From positions 150,001-214,000 of the forward strand of contig JAMKCF010000011.1 of assembly GCA_023634235.1 (NCBI GenBank): a DNA stretch of 64,000 bases, read 5' to 3'. Origin of the DNA: Pisaster brevispinus. Lineage: Eukaryota; Echinodermata; Asteroidea; Forcipulatida; Asteriidae. The notes beneath the pieces were generated by a model. It ran no database searches and was not told the origin of the DNA. It saw nothing but the letters and a program-made list of their open reading frames with translations. How positions within the stretch are numbered: the first letter of the stretch is position 1; each line of letters opens with the position of its first letter. Below are positions 12,112 to 24,500 of this stretch, in pieces. Made by a program: the position numbers and the translations under genes.

Positions 12112-13884
12112 TCTAGGTATGGTGGTTCTGAAGGGACATCAAACATATATATTTACGTGAATATTTGCGTAAATATTCGCGTTTTTTGCCCCGATTCGCA
12201 AATATTCACGTAAATATTCACGTAAAAAATTGAGGTTGAGGGCCAGATCGTGAATATTTACGTAAATATTGACGATTTGTGCCCCAAATCACAAATATTT
12301 ACGTAAATATTGACGTGAATATTTGCGAATCGGGACAAAAAACGTGAATATTCACATAAACATTAACGTAAATATTCACGATTTGTCCCTCAGTCTCAAA
12401 TATTGACGTGAATATTAACGTAAATATTTGCGATATGTGCCCCCAATCACAAATATTTACGTAAATATTTACGTAAATATTTGCGATTTGTTCCCCCAAT
12501 CGCAAATATTTACGTAAATATTCACGTGAATATTTGCGATTTGGGCCCCAATCGCAAACCCAGTCATCCGTGAATATTTGGTTTCTTTCCAGCTAGCCGC
12601 ATATTGGGCCGAAATTTCTATCTGCGGATTCCGTGGCCGGCCAACCGCGTATTCGGGACAATTAGAATCTATGCAGTTCAAGGCGGTAACAATTTTGTTT
12701 CCCCTTCTTTCTAGTTTGAGCGATTTAAAACAAACCTCTTTCCATAAAATCACTGAACATACTTAAAGGTAGAATACAATTATTTGGCTGACAATTTGGT
12801 GAGAATTTAGCCGATCATCCAGACCATTACAGACAACTGTTGAAAACCGAAAGTAAATGTATAACCCTTATGTTGCAAAAAAGAAGAAATTTGTATTCCA
12901 TAGTCTGATAAACCATATCACTTGCCACACTTGATTTTGAAGGTGGCTCTTCTAATCACTAATTATTACCTAATTATCCACAAGAACACAAGGCATTTTC
13001 TGTCAAATATTCAACGGTTAAGGTAAAATAGTGACAAAAACTGACCATAGCATTCACGCCAATGTAAGTACCCTTTACCTAGCATAAAAGTAAAATTGTA
13101 TTCTATAATCTGACAGACCATACCGCTGGTTACACTTAATTTGGGAGTTGGCTAATTTGGATCACCAATAGCGGTTTAGGCATGAAGTTGACCAAAGCAT
13201 TCGATAACGTATGATAGAACTTTGCGTGTGTTTTAGCACTTAATTATTTATTACTTAATGATCCGAGTTCACCGACTCCGAAATTATGTGTGCCCATCAG
13301 TGGTATGGTCTTTCAGTATGGAATTTTTAAAAATCATCTTTTAAACAGTTGTGTACAATGGTCTGGATGATGAGGTCTTAATTGTGGTGTTTAATTACTT
13401 ACTAATTGATCAGCCGAATAATCTAATTATACCTTCAAGTATGCTTAGTGAACAAATTTTACCGACAAAGAAAGTTTTTTTTTTTTTTAATCGTTCAAAT
13501 AATAAGAAAGAAGGGCAGACAGATATAGTACCTCCTTGAACTGCATGGATTATAATTGTCCTGAATACGCGGCTGTAAAATTTCGGCCCAGTGCGCGGCT
13601 AGCTGGAAAGAAACCAAATAGTCACGGATGACTGGGTTTGCGACTTGGGCACAAATCGTGAATATTTACGTAAATATTTACGTAAATATTTCCGAATGGG
13701 GGTACAAATCGCAAATATTTACGTAAATATTTACGTAAATATTCACGATTTTGGCCTCAATCGCAAATTTTTACGAGAATATATACGTGAATATTTGCGA
13801 ATTGGGGCAAAAGCCGTAAATATTTACATAAATATTCACGTAAATATATATGTTTGATGTCCCTTCAGGGCCATCATATCTAGG
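12112..13884. mobile_element. Large foldback element with ACGTAAATATT arrays
   Basis: The ends are inverted copies of each other: CTAG(G/A)TATG(G/A)TGG..CTGAAGGGACATCAAACATATATATTTACGTGAATAT. Each arm then holds an array of TTTACGTAAATATT-like units broken by spacers such as TTGCGATTTGGGCCCCAATCGCAAATATT (about 12148-12560 left, 13657-13852 right). Inside the arrays both arms share GACTGGGTTTGC and CTTTCCAGCTAGCCGC-like sequence. Further in, they share paired GTATTCCATAGTCTGATAAACCA-like blocks (12895, 13095, and inverted at 13300). The element is 1,773 bp and has no coding capacity. The left array is about twice as long as the right. Target-site duplication is not clear. Confidence 0.8.
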
Positions 13885-14758
13885 TTAAAACCATTAAGCA
13901 AAAGTCATGTTGATGTTCTTTATTTTATCACCGATCGGTTAAAAATAACCGATCAAAACAGCGATGCAAAACTGAAACTGAATTGAGCTGCCCGAGAACA
14001 AAATATATCAAACAATTTGCCCTATAGCAAACTAAAACATTCACAACTATACGGCTACACGCATCATGATTGTAAGCAAGAGTAAACAATAACTGCACAA
14101 TTATTGTATCAGATAACTGTATTAACTATAGTTGTATAGCTATCTTGCCTAAAGTTGTTTTTCGTTGTTATCGAAGTCCATGTTTAGATAAGACCCCGGG
14201 GTCGGGTTTTTTAGTCGACTAGTCTCCGTTCAAGAAGGCTTGGCTGATTTGTGCCGATTTACCGACAGATTAAGTATAACTTTTAAAAGGCCTATTAATA
14301 ATGATGTGACGTTACCTTAGCAACAGGTTATTGTTTCATGGAATACCCAATAACATGCTTTTTTTTTATTGGCCATGTGGGACGTCGGTGCCCGAAATTT
14401 ACTGACTTGTAATTTTAACCACTGTATTGTTGATGACCGAATTGTGTGTGTTCATTGTCTCTCGCCTCGTACTTCACTATAAGTCAAGAAAATATATTTA
14501 ACTGTCAAATTAAGTAAACTATTGGGTGGCGCCTATTAGTCGAGATATGTAATTATCCGAACGCATTTTTACAGATTCTTGTTGTCATTATTTATTCTTG
14601 TTCATGTCCTTGTTCGTGTTCTCCTTGTTGTTATTGTTCCTGTTGTTGTTGCGTTGTTTTTGTTCTTGTTCTTGTTTTTGTTCTTGTTCTGATTATTCTG
14701 GTTGTTGACTCACTCATGGGTACCCTTGTTTTTTCGATTTTTGTTTGTTCTCATTTTT
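13885..14758. other. Intergenic/upstream region of the PNP-like gene
   Basis: No exon recognised. A TGTT/CTTGTT-rich tract at about 14580-14700 immediately precedes the first PNP-like exon. It could serve as a polypyrimidine tract if that exon is not the first. Confidence 0.4.
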
Positions 14759-17563
14759 ATGCGATTAAGATACACTTACGAGGAACTGGTAAGATATGCC
14801 AAATGTGTGGAAGATAAGGCATCGGGATGCCAGCCAACTGTCGGAATAATAACGCCCTGGCTGAGCGGTTTGAAGCAAAGTTTGGAGGAACGAATAGAGA
14901 TCCCATTCAGCAGCATACCAGATTTTCCCGTTAGTTTAGGTATGGCATTGAGTATATTCACCAACATTTTAGTTCACAATTTAAATGAATTAACTCCCAA
15001 GATGGCAGCAATGGTAGACGCCATTGATCTCCACTAGTGGGGATCAATTTTAGACGCACATTGTGTGGCGGTTACGTTGCGTTACATTACGTTACGTTGC
15101 GTTACATTACGTTACGTTGCGTTACGTTACGTTACGTTACGTTACGTTACGTTATTGGAAGCATGTAGTTTTGCTCAGTTCTACCAGCCGAGGCATTTAA
15201 CATTATTTTTATGGTTTCTAAAGTAACTTTCGGCGAAAAACGGGCCATGCATCATTAAGTTCCTTGATTCATTGATTCCAACATTCGTTCACATAAAAGG
15301 TAAAATGGATATAAATATCAAGTCAGTGTTTTCAGTTGGAGAGCATAATAGCCTTATAACGGAAATTGTTTAGAGAATAGGAACCGCGAAAAATGTTATC
15401 TCTATTTTCCCACGTTAGAGGGAGGAGAGGGTGATGGGTTTGTTGTTGGGAAACTCGGTGGGAAGGTGGTCATCTGTGCCGAAGAACACCTACATCTCTA
15501 CGGTGGATACCCGGTGTGGCAGGTAAAAAAATCTTCCAGTGCTTCAGTCTATCAAAGGTCGTATATGCTTTGAGGGCAAACATTGTTGGCAGTACGACAA
15601 AGCAATAAATTTGGCGCGCGGGTTGTCAATTTCTCTTATCAAAATTGATGTTGGTTCTCACTCTTTGCGGGGGTCCATTGTTTGTTTGTTTTTAGTAGCG
15701 GTGGACAGAGCAAAACCCATCAATTGACACTTTTGACAACATAATGCTGATTTATAGGCAAACTTACCCAAAAATATACTATAAAAGTCACCTGTGAAAG
15801 TTTCAGCCGAAAGCGGCGTCTACTTGTTGAGAAAAAGCTGTCACGGTATTTTCATGAATCCATCCATATTTTAGCCAGATGAGATCGGGTACCTGGCCGC
15901 AGCATTTGCGAAAGGATACCACACAACTGAATTTTCAGTCAACCCTTAGAAACCTGAGAAAAGATTCATCCATGAATCGTTTCTCAGATTTCAAATGTTT
16001 GGGGGTGAAAAATTATCCAAACCATAATACTTCGAAGGAAATCCTTGCTCGATAGTTAACAGCAGCTGCGTTGCGTCTTACCAAGTAAATTTGTAATGCC
16101 ATTAATGTTTGGAGTATTTACCAATACCCTACCTTTAAACCAACGTTTGAAGTGAGCTTTAAGGATTGTTCAGTAAATTGACGTCGCAGTGACAGCATCA
16201 GCTCACCATTGTGTATAAATAAAGTGGGGTTATGGTTTTCTTGTTTACAGGTCGTGGCACCGATCCGAGTTATGATCATACTTGGCATAGAAGCACTGGT
16301 CATAACAAACTACTCTAGCAGCTTGAATGAGAGTTACAACATTGGGGACATAGTTCTCCTTAAGGATCACCTCTTCTTACCTGGTTTAGCGGGACACAAT
16401 CCCCTGAATGGACCCAATATGGACAGGTAAAAGTAGAGTTAAATTCTTCCAATGGGCTAAGGGATTAAATCTTTCATAAAATGTATTAATTAGTAATAAT
16501 TATGGAATAAAAACAAACTACTTCAAATACATGATTTACTAAATGTTAAGATAAAAGCCTTTTTTATGACATCAAGCTCAGCGATCGGCGGGTGGGTTTG
16601 CGGTCGAGTGCCAGAAATGCTGGGTCGCCTTTCTAAAAACTAGTTTGTAAACAACTAGTTTGTAAACTAAACAAACTAGTTTATAAACAACTGCTGGACG
16701 CCTGTTGCGACTGATTTCTCTTTATGTTTTTTGATATTTATACTCAATATGTCCGAATTTTTTCCCTAAAATCTGTCGCCCTCTCCCCGAGTTAGTCACT
16801 GATCGGTCATCAAAGCCTACCATTTCTTGATTGTATAGGTTTGGCGAGCGGTTCGTAAACGTCGCCAACCTGTATGACACCGGCTTCAGGAAAATCGGCC
16901 TGGACATCGCTGGAGAGTTGGACTACCTAGATCACGTGCGGGAGGGAACTTATGCCATGGTGTCCGGGCCGTCATCAGCCACTCCAGCTGAGCTGAAACT
17001 GCTGTTGAACGCCTTTTGTGATGTTGTTGGTAATTACTTCAAGAAAATATCTGAGCTCATTATCATTGCTTCACCAGTCCTAATTTGTTCAGTTATTTTC
17101 TCTTCTGAGGTTCTGCAGATATCAATACTATATAAAACAAGAAGGGGGAAATGAGGAAAAGGGGAGGGGGGAGAAACCGCTGATATGAGCCAACCTGACC
17201 CCCAGTAGACGTACAAATTTACCTACACCATCCTGGTGATTCCAAAGGAATCCACCTGCACACGTGAACACTTTAAATTCCCGTACCTTTCTGTGTCTTG
17301 AATTTATTAAAATTTCATTTGACATAATAATATAATAATTATGCTAAACGTTATCTCTGACAGGGATGGACACATGCCCAATGACTATCGTTGCAAAGCA
17401 AGCTGGGATAAAAACGCTTGGCCTTTCACTGGTGATTAATCGCAGCCAAACGGACTACGATGACGAAGTTCAAGAGCATGAAGACGATGCTGTGGTTGGA
17501 GAGATAATGCCTGTCATTCAACGAATATTAACCAAATTTCTTTCTCGGATTTCTCTGATTTGA
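14759..17563 (+). CDS. Purine nucleoside phosphorylase-like protein with altered active site
   Basis: Five exons: 14759-14939, 15419-15522, 16251-16426, 16839-17029 and 17364-17563. All borders are AG/GT, phases agree, and the chain gives 283 codons plus a stop (human PNP has 289). PNP family blocks run in order: YTYEELVRYAKCVED, IPDFP, HLYGGYPVW, VITN..LN..NIGDIVLLKDHLFLPGL, GHNPLNGPN, RFGERF, EGTYAMVSGPS, VGMDTCP and LGLSLVINRS. PNP cleaves purine nucleosides with phosphate in the cytosol. Against human PNP, Ser33 is Trp34, Arg84 is His84, Ala116 is Tyr116, Glu201 is Ala201 and Ser220 is Asp220. His86, Tyr88, Met219 and Asn243 remain, and the equivalent of His257 is His256. The frame is intact, so it is not an obvious pseudogene, but classical phosphorolysis looks unlikely. 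The start is uncertain: 14759 lies just before a possible acceptor (GATTAAG at 14769). Confidence 0.88.
15071..15154. repeat. (GTTAC)n / (GTTGC) pentanucleotide repeat
   Basis: About 17 units of GTTAC, some with GTTGC or ATTAC changes, in the first intron of the PNP-like gene, 130 bp after the exon. Confidence 0.95.
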
Positions 17564-18230
17564 ACACGCCTGCCCGTATGAGTGATGGCCATACGAACAG
17601 TACAAATGATCTAAACACACGTCTCTTCTTAAAAAAACCTCTCTCAGTGAATTCCTTTTTGCAGTAAACTATATTCCCGCTACAGAAACTTACCCAGCGG
17701 CGTACCAGGACTTTTTCGGTGGGGGGGGGGGGGGGGGGGGGTGGGGGAGGGCGTGGGGAATTGGTTTGTCAGTGGGGGAGGGGGAGTCAACATTTATTTT
17801 GGAAGATGACGCTGCAGGGGGCCACTTCCCTCTTATGGCATGTTGTGGCTGCCGTGGTAGCGATCCCGATTGCGATCGTTCAGTATACATTTTGATTATA
17901 CAAACACTTTACCTCTTTTTTTCTTTTTCTTTTTGCAAGCACTATCGCGATTTTCTTTTTCGGGGGGGGGGGCACCTGGGGGCGCTAGAAATTTGTGGGG
18001 CGTTTGCCCCACCCCCACCTCCACTCCTTTGGCTACAAAGTCATCCTATTCGACCGTGTTGGTCTAGGTGTGTAGGCCAAACGGTGAAAGTACAAAATAT
18101 AAAGGCCTGGTATAATAATAGAATGTATATCATAGCCAGTATATTTACTGGGCATGCTATCGATTTTTAAGAATAATTATTTAATGGTGGATCAAGTATG
18201 AAAAACAAAGTAATTCAAAAGCAAAGTGAA

Positions 18231-18401
18231 GAAAAGTGTTCAATTGCTCAGTTGAAACAGTTGGGTTTCCTAACAATAATAGTTTATGAAAAGTGTTCAA
18301 TTGCTCAGTTGAAACAGTTGGGTTTCCTAACAATAATAGTTTATGAAAAGTGTTCAATTGCTCAGTTGAAACAGTTAGGTTTCCTAACAATAATAATTTA
18401 T
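18231..18401. repeat. 57-bp tandem repeat, three copies
   Basis: Three near-identical units starting GAAAAGTGTTCAATTGCTCA. Because 57 is a multiple of three and the unit lacks stops in one frame on each strand, it creates repetitive open frames on both strands. That alone is not evidence of a gene. Confidence 0.95.
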
Positions 18402-19539
18402 GAAAAAACATTAATTTAAAAACAATTAAACATGTTTGACAAAATGTCCAAGATTCAAACTTCCAATAACAATGATGATCTGCGATTGCACTTTCGGGTT
18501 TGAAGGAATGGTGTCTCTGTAATCAAACATTTTGATAGGAGTAAAGGTCAATGTATTGTTCCATTTGTTTCTGGTTAATTCACACTATTGTGAACCAGCA
18601 CGAAAACATTAGAACAAGACATTGATGTGCAACACAGAGCCTCAAGTCTATTACCAGAACAGCAATAACAAATACAGAAACCGCAAAAAAGCTCCATTCA
18701 AAGGACGAATGACAGAGGGCGCTACTTGAAGAAAAAGCTCCATGACGAGTGTTTGAGCCAGCACCTTTAATTTCCCCCGTGGCCATGGGGGAAAAAATCT
18801 CCGGGACAAATTTCCCGAATGACAACGGCCTGCTAGGTCGCAGGTTCAAAATCCGCTCCAGTAAATTTTTCTCTCAAAAATTAATGGAAAGGAGACTAAG
18901 CATGAATGACGGCAAGCTGTATTATTAAAATTTGAAAAAGGGTAGGGGCCATTCGAAGAAAGTTGAAATCACTGTGGTTTACGTATGTGTTGGGTTTATC
19001 ACGAATGCCCACAGAGAAGAATACAATGCGAGGGGTCGTCTTCAGCCAATGCCATCTTGAGAGCCTGAAATGACCGCTTCCGCTTTCAAGGTTGGACGTC
19101 CTCTGCTTAGCGGGTTTTATTAGTCGGGATTTTCATTGGGCCTATGAAAATTTCACTGAGCTCTGACCATTGGCTTACTAAGCAGTCCTAAATCCGTCAG
19201 GCATACCGTCTAAAAATACGTCCCCCGTCGAAATAACATAAATTATATTTTATTTTATGTAGGCCTAGGCCTCGAAAAACCCGATATAATATTAATTTGA
19301 CACAATGTAAGTTCTTTTGTTTAGTTTGAATAAGACAATAAATAAAATAATAACTGGCAGCTGGGCCGCCACTGTTAAGTTTTTTAACTTGATTAAAATA
19401 CATAACATTTTAATTATAACGGCATCATGGAGGCTGGGCAGAAACGTCGGAACGTCGGAACGTCGGAACGTCAAGAACGATGATGAACGTCTCATCCGCG
19501 AGAGGGCGGTAGAAAGAAGGTCACACCAGGTCACACCAG

Positions 19540-19566
19540 AGCCGTATACATGATATGTATACGGCT
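19540..19566. other. Perfect 11-bp hairpin
   Basis: AGCCGTATACA, a 5-base loop TGATA, then TGTATACGGCT. GGTCACAC is present on both sides in direct orientation. It may be the core of a small mobile element or a cruciform-prone site; no function is assigned. Confidence 0.6.
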
Positions 19567-19973
19567 GGGCCGGGTCACACTGATGTAAACAAAATTAAGC
19601 TGCTCAGTTCGTTAGTAATGTGTAAGTCGTATTAAAACTAGTCTACTACAGACTAGAATTCGGTATTTCCTCTGCCCTTCTTGGGGTCATTTTCTGCGTA
19701 TCTGAGATCATTTGGTTGCTGAGGTATGTATCCTTATTTTGTCAACGAAAAGAAATACAATTTGATCTTGAGGAAGTAAAAATGAAGAATATCAAGTCAG
19801 CAGGCTCGGACTTGTAAGGTGAAATAGAGTATTTACCAAAGCCATGATCATCATGATGATCATGATGATCAAACATGATGTGTTGTGACTGTGTGAGTGC
19901 GTGGCGTGTTTTCACCCAAAAGGCAAAACTTGATATGTTTTTTATAATCTTTCACTAAGTAATAGTATAATTA

Positions 19974-21029
19974 CAGTCATTTGACCAGTTCGGGATCACT
20001 TTTTGAATTCACATTGTTTTTGGTTGCAATCTCTTTGACATTTTAAACAAAAAAGTTTATCACTATCAGTTTACCTAAATATGTTATAAAACTCACCAAG
20101 TATCCACTGACAAAACAAAAATTAGTACTTTTGAAGAGGCTTTGAGAAAAGTATTGTCACCTGTTTGACCAGTTCAGGATCAGTTGATTCTATTCTGAAT
20201 CAGTAGCTTGCCCTCTATTGCAAACCAATACTCCCATTCATAAAACTGTCTCTCAAGGACACAAACTTCACAAGTGTGTTGGCATGGACATGGACTTCCT
20301 TTCTCCAGAGAATTTCATGCAAGTGTATTCAACAGCAGCGCAAAAATCCAGCAACAAAAACACTAAAAAACAGCAAAGGCAAATGAAAAGGTGAAGCACG
20401 CCTAAAAGCAACATTGACCCAAATATCTATTCTTACAGTCGCAATTTCCTCCTCCAAGTTTCATTTTCTCACAAAAAAACAATTCCTTCAAGAATTTGTT
20501 GAAGAAATGTATCTTAAAAGCAACAAATAAACTTTCGACTGCAGCAGTAAGATTTTACCTCACTGAGTGCGGCACCATTTGACGCAATGAGAGATGCCGA
20601 GTAGTGAGTGATCCCGAACTGGTCAAGGGCACGATGCCCCCCAAAAGACGATTTCGGTAATTTCGTCTCCTCAAAAAAACAAGACGACAGCTCAGTATTT
20701 ACCTGAAATATTTTTAACACATTCTAAGCATTTAACATAAATTTTATTCGCCCTGGCGTTCAAATTTTAAAAGTGAGAAGTTTTAACAGCGTTTTTCAAC
20801 CAAAATTTTTTTTAGAAATAATGATCAAAATCGCAGAAAAAATTCAAGAAAATGGCCATAATTTATTTGTTGATGAAGTTTGGAACCTTATTTTGGGTTT
20901 GTTGGTTTATTGCATGTTATTCTACACACAACAGAAATTGGTAATGTGAGAAGAAACTTAATTATGGGGTTGTTGCAAAGTTGAAGTGATCCCGAACTGG
21001 TCAATGATCCCGAACTGGTCAAATGACTT
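19974..21029. mobile_element. Tc1/mariner-type MITE, copy A
   Basis: Begins CAGTCATTTGACCAGTTCGG and ends with its inverse (GGTCAAATGACT), flanked by TA on both sides as expected for Tc1/mariner target duplication. Length 1,056 bp. The 18-base motif TTGACCAGTTC(G/A)GGATCA occurs at the left end, twice at the right end and twice inside (about 20165 and 20610, the latter inverted). No transposase frame is present, so it is non-autonomous. Confidence 0.85.
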
Positions 21030-21554
21030 TATGTTGACAATCAACAAATAATTAATGTCTATAAAATAATGTAAAAAAAAATATGACAATAATGTTTGGG
21101 AAGCTTTCCGGTGTCGGGTGTAGTTATATCCACTGCTACCCTCGAAAGAATCACTCCACACATGGGATGGTGATTGTGAATGCACACACTACGCAGATAA
21201 CGAAAGCACATAGAGCTTGGTGCCAAGTAACAAACTTTTGCCAATTTTGATTACATGAATTTTATTTCCCTTACACAAAATCCTTGGGAGCCACAAAACA
21301 GAAAAAGAAGGCACTAGGCCTATACTATTCTACAGCTTTATAGTTTCTTAGTAAACTTTGTCGGTGTAGCGGTAGTATCCACTATTTTATTTAGAAAACA
21401 CAACCAAACTAAAAATCAGAGGACTACAAATACTATAGGTCCTATACAATTTACAGCTCACATGTGGCCTTTTGAAATTACATCAGAAAAGTTCTTAAAT
21501 AAAAATAGCAAATGTCTTTCCACCACAGTCAGTAAGTGTGTAAGTGAAGTAACA
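21030..21554. other. Upstream region of LRRC28
   Basis: No exon before the LRRC28 start was recognised. An earlier in-frame ATG exists at 21462, but the ATG at 21555 has the better context (AACAATGG). The promoter must lie here or within MITE copy A. Confidence 0.4.
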
Positions 21555-24500
21555 ATGGCAACAACCAGGTCTGCATCCATACTGGCTGAAGACAGTGAAG
21601 CAAGTAGTGTCGCGGAACTTCTACTCGAAGCAACGGAGAACCAAAATCACAGTATCTACTTGAACTACAAGGGCTTAACTGAAATCCCATTGGAACTTGT
21701 AGATAACGATCAGACATTCAAGAGCCTACAACACTTGTTCTTGAAAAGAAATCTGATCCAAACCTTGGTACGTATTAAAACCTTTATCATCCTAAGTCCT
21801 CTTCAGGAATTGTCTGATCGTTTGTAGGATGTCGTTGGGAGCAATCTTGAGTAGTGCATTTGTAGCTTTGGAAAATGCACTTTATAAGTCTTATTTTTTA
21901 TTAATACTATGATTGGCTCATACTCTGACATCCCTTGTCTCTTCTTTAACTCCAGCCAAGTAACATCGGCAACCTCACTGGACTTGTTGAACTGTAAGTG
22001 TAAGAATTTTTTAATACTTGTCTCTTTCTGCTAGTTAAATTATAAACTTCTAAAGTACATTCTGACATTGGCAGTATAAAACCTACAGCTTAATGTCCCG
22101 TCTGAAGGACAAAGCATTTAAGGTAAAGCGTCTTGCTAAAAACCTAACTACCATAGCAGCAGTAGGTTGGAACATTGCCGTAGGCCCGCATTCCATTGCA
22201 CTGCCAGAACATTCTGCTGGATCGTGACATTGTGATAAACTATGGGAGTCATCCGACACAAAGGAGCATGATTTCAGGCAGTCCAATAGACCAGTCCCTG
22301 GATGCCCACTGGAATACTTAACCGAGATCCATTCAGAGCGCTCCTACGGTTTGGAGTTTTGAGATGCTCTCAAACACGAAGAACACATTATTTTTTGCTG
22401 TTGTGCAAAACAGCACACCGCTTCACACGCTAAATGCTCAGACAGTAATCAAAATGGCAGCATGCCTGATGCTTCATGGTGGCAACGAAGGCAACCGCTT
22501 CCATAGTCATTGCCTTGGTGCCTCTTGAAAAATTCCAGTAGAAATTTTAATTTCCCTCCAGGGTGTGCCTGTTAATAAACTTAAGACAAACTTTCTTGCT
22601 GTTTCAGATATACAGGATTTGGCATGTCATGGGATTTTAATTTACAGGCCTGGAATTAATTCGAGGCTATGAGGCCATGGCCTCTGTTGCCCATGGCCTC
22701 TGTTGCCCATGGCCTCTGTTGCCCCTGGTCTTGACCTTGGTGCCCCTTCAAAAGTTTCCCATAGACTTTAAGAGCGTTGCAGAATTAAAATGGCCTTGCC
22801 CTTCGAAGGATGAAATTCCATGCCTGCATATGTCAGACTTTTTGGGGAACATTCACAGCTGAGATTGGTCAGTTTACAAGGTGTGGAGCTTATTGCTTTA
22901 GTTTGTTAAATATTAGGGAGTTCATTAAAATTGTGAGATCTCATATTCTAGTTTTTTGTTTTGAAAAACAACTTGACACCAAGCCCATTTCTTTTTATCC
23001 CAGATACCTCCACTCTAATTGCCTCACAACATTGCCTGATGGTAAGTTAACCCTCCTACTGTCTGACCAATCAATATCATCCATTGTAGTTTTGAATGAC
23101 AGATGTAAACTATGCCAGCCGGCAGTGTGGTGAATGCGTCATACACAGCACACCAATGTGTGCAGTTTTTGTCACTGTACACAACTCATGCTGTTGAATT
23201 GTTTCCAATTGGTTGTTGCCTGTGGATTTTTGTTCACAGAGCTCGGGAGAGCACTGAGTATACAGTGCTTAATACACATCGGTGCAAGGGTAAAACCAAG
23301 CTAAATTCGTTATGCCTGGTGCAAATATTAACATCAATTAGGTCAAGGTACTTTACAAACCATTACTTCTGTTCATGCGGCATACTTTGACTTTTCCTTA
23401 AACTTTCTGATTTCCCTGGGGAGCATAAGCTGATTAAACTGGTGCTAAGGGTCTAATCCAACACAATACTGTCTCGGGCCTGCTCACATTCCCATTTGTA
23501 CACCTTGGTTAAGAGAGGCAAGGGACACAAGTGTCATGACTTGGACTGGAGCCCACACTCCCATGATTCAACCATCGGAACTTGAGTCTGATGAACTGGA
23601 CAGCTGGGCCAAGACACGCCACGTAAACAACCATTTGAAAATGAGTCGCTTGTCGGACAGGCTACTTTCAAAGAACAGTGTGTTGATTGTTGGGAGGGAG
23701 AAGAAACTGTTGAAATTAATTTTTGTAATATGCGGATTCTTGCTATTTAAAGGTCTATACTTTCATATTTCTCAAATAGAAACTTTTTATTTTATCGATA
23801 AAGATGAATGAAAACAGTTTTTTCCGGACCCTTTTGTTTCGTTTGTGTACTTTGTTTCCTTTACAATACTTGATGTATTTTATTAAACAGGCTGTTTCTC
23901 CATTATGGGTCTTTTTCAGATTATGACATAAATTGTTTTTTCAAAAGGTTATAACTTTAGAACCAAAAATGACATACGTGTGTAAGATATGTCAAAATGT
24001 AGCTTGTATGCTCTTTTCAGCCATGTATAAAACTAAAAAAAATTCACAGAGCCCATCATATTTGTGACCATGGATTGTCCAGAGTATCCTTGATTGCAGA
24101 GAAAATGAATGTATTAAATCCTTTCAATTAATGTTCAACCATGTTATTTAATCCATGGGCAAACTACTCAGGTGTTCAAACAAAGTAGCCTATGGATGAA
24201 GTCCATCAAATTCTATTCAGGTCTGCCCTTGTTCTCCTTAAAATGTAATTTATTTCTTTTTTTTTGTATTCTCAAGTATCGTACCTGATTATCAAAACCT
24301 AAATGCGTTTTGTTTGTTTGTTTATTGCTCTGTAGAAATCTACACCTTAGTTAGTTTACAATCTTTAGACGTCAGCAACAACCAACTAAAGAGCTTGCCC
24401 GCTACTCTAGGTCAACTCTCCACGCTACAGAAACTCTTTGTGTCAGATAACTTCATGTGTTCCCTCCCACCAGGTAAGGTCAAAGAACCAGGGCTAGATA

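Larger units (their letters stand above)
17564..19973. other. Intergenic region with repeats, no recognisable gene
   Basis: Holds a long G run (17719-17745), a second G-rich stretch near 17965, the 57-bp tandem repeat at 18231, a degenerate SINE end near 18835-18880 (GGTTCAAAATCC then TTTTTCTCT), (CGTCGGAA)n near 19447-19472 and (ATGATC)n near 19850. No supported exon. Confidence 0.4.

Noticed and set aside
12299..12753. Open frames rich in YVNI repeats
   Set aside because: They are translations of the ACGTAAATATT arrays in the foldback element, not genes.
12148..13852. CRISPR-like array of repeats and spacers
   Set aside because: Units are palindromic, irregularly spaced and arranged in two inverted arms within animal DNA.
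20514..20720. 68-codon minus-strand frame, also present at 36458-36664
   Set aside because: Conserved only because MITE copies A and C are near-identical; no family features and no initiator context.
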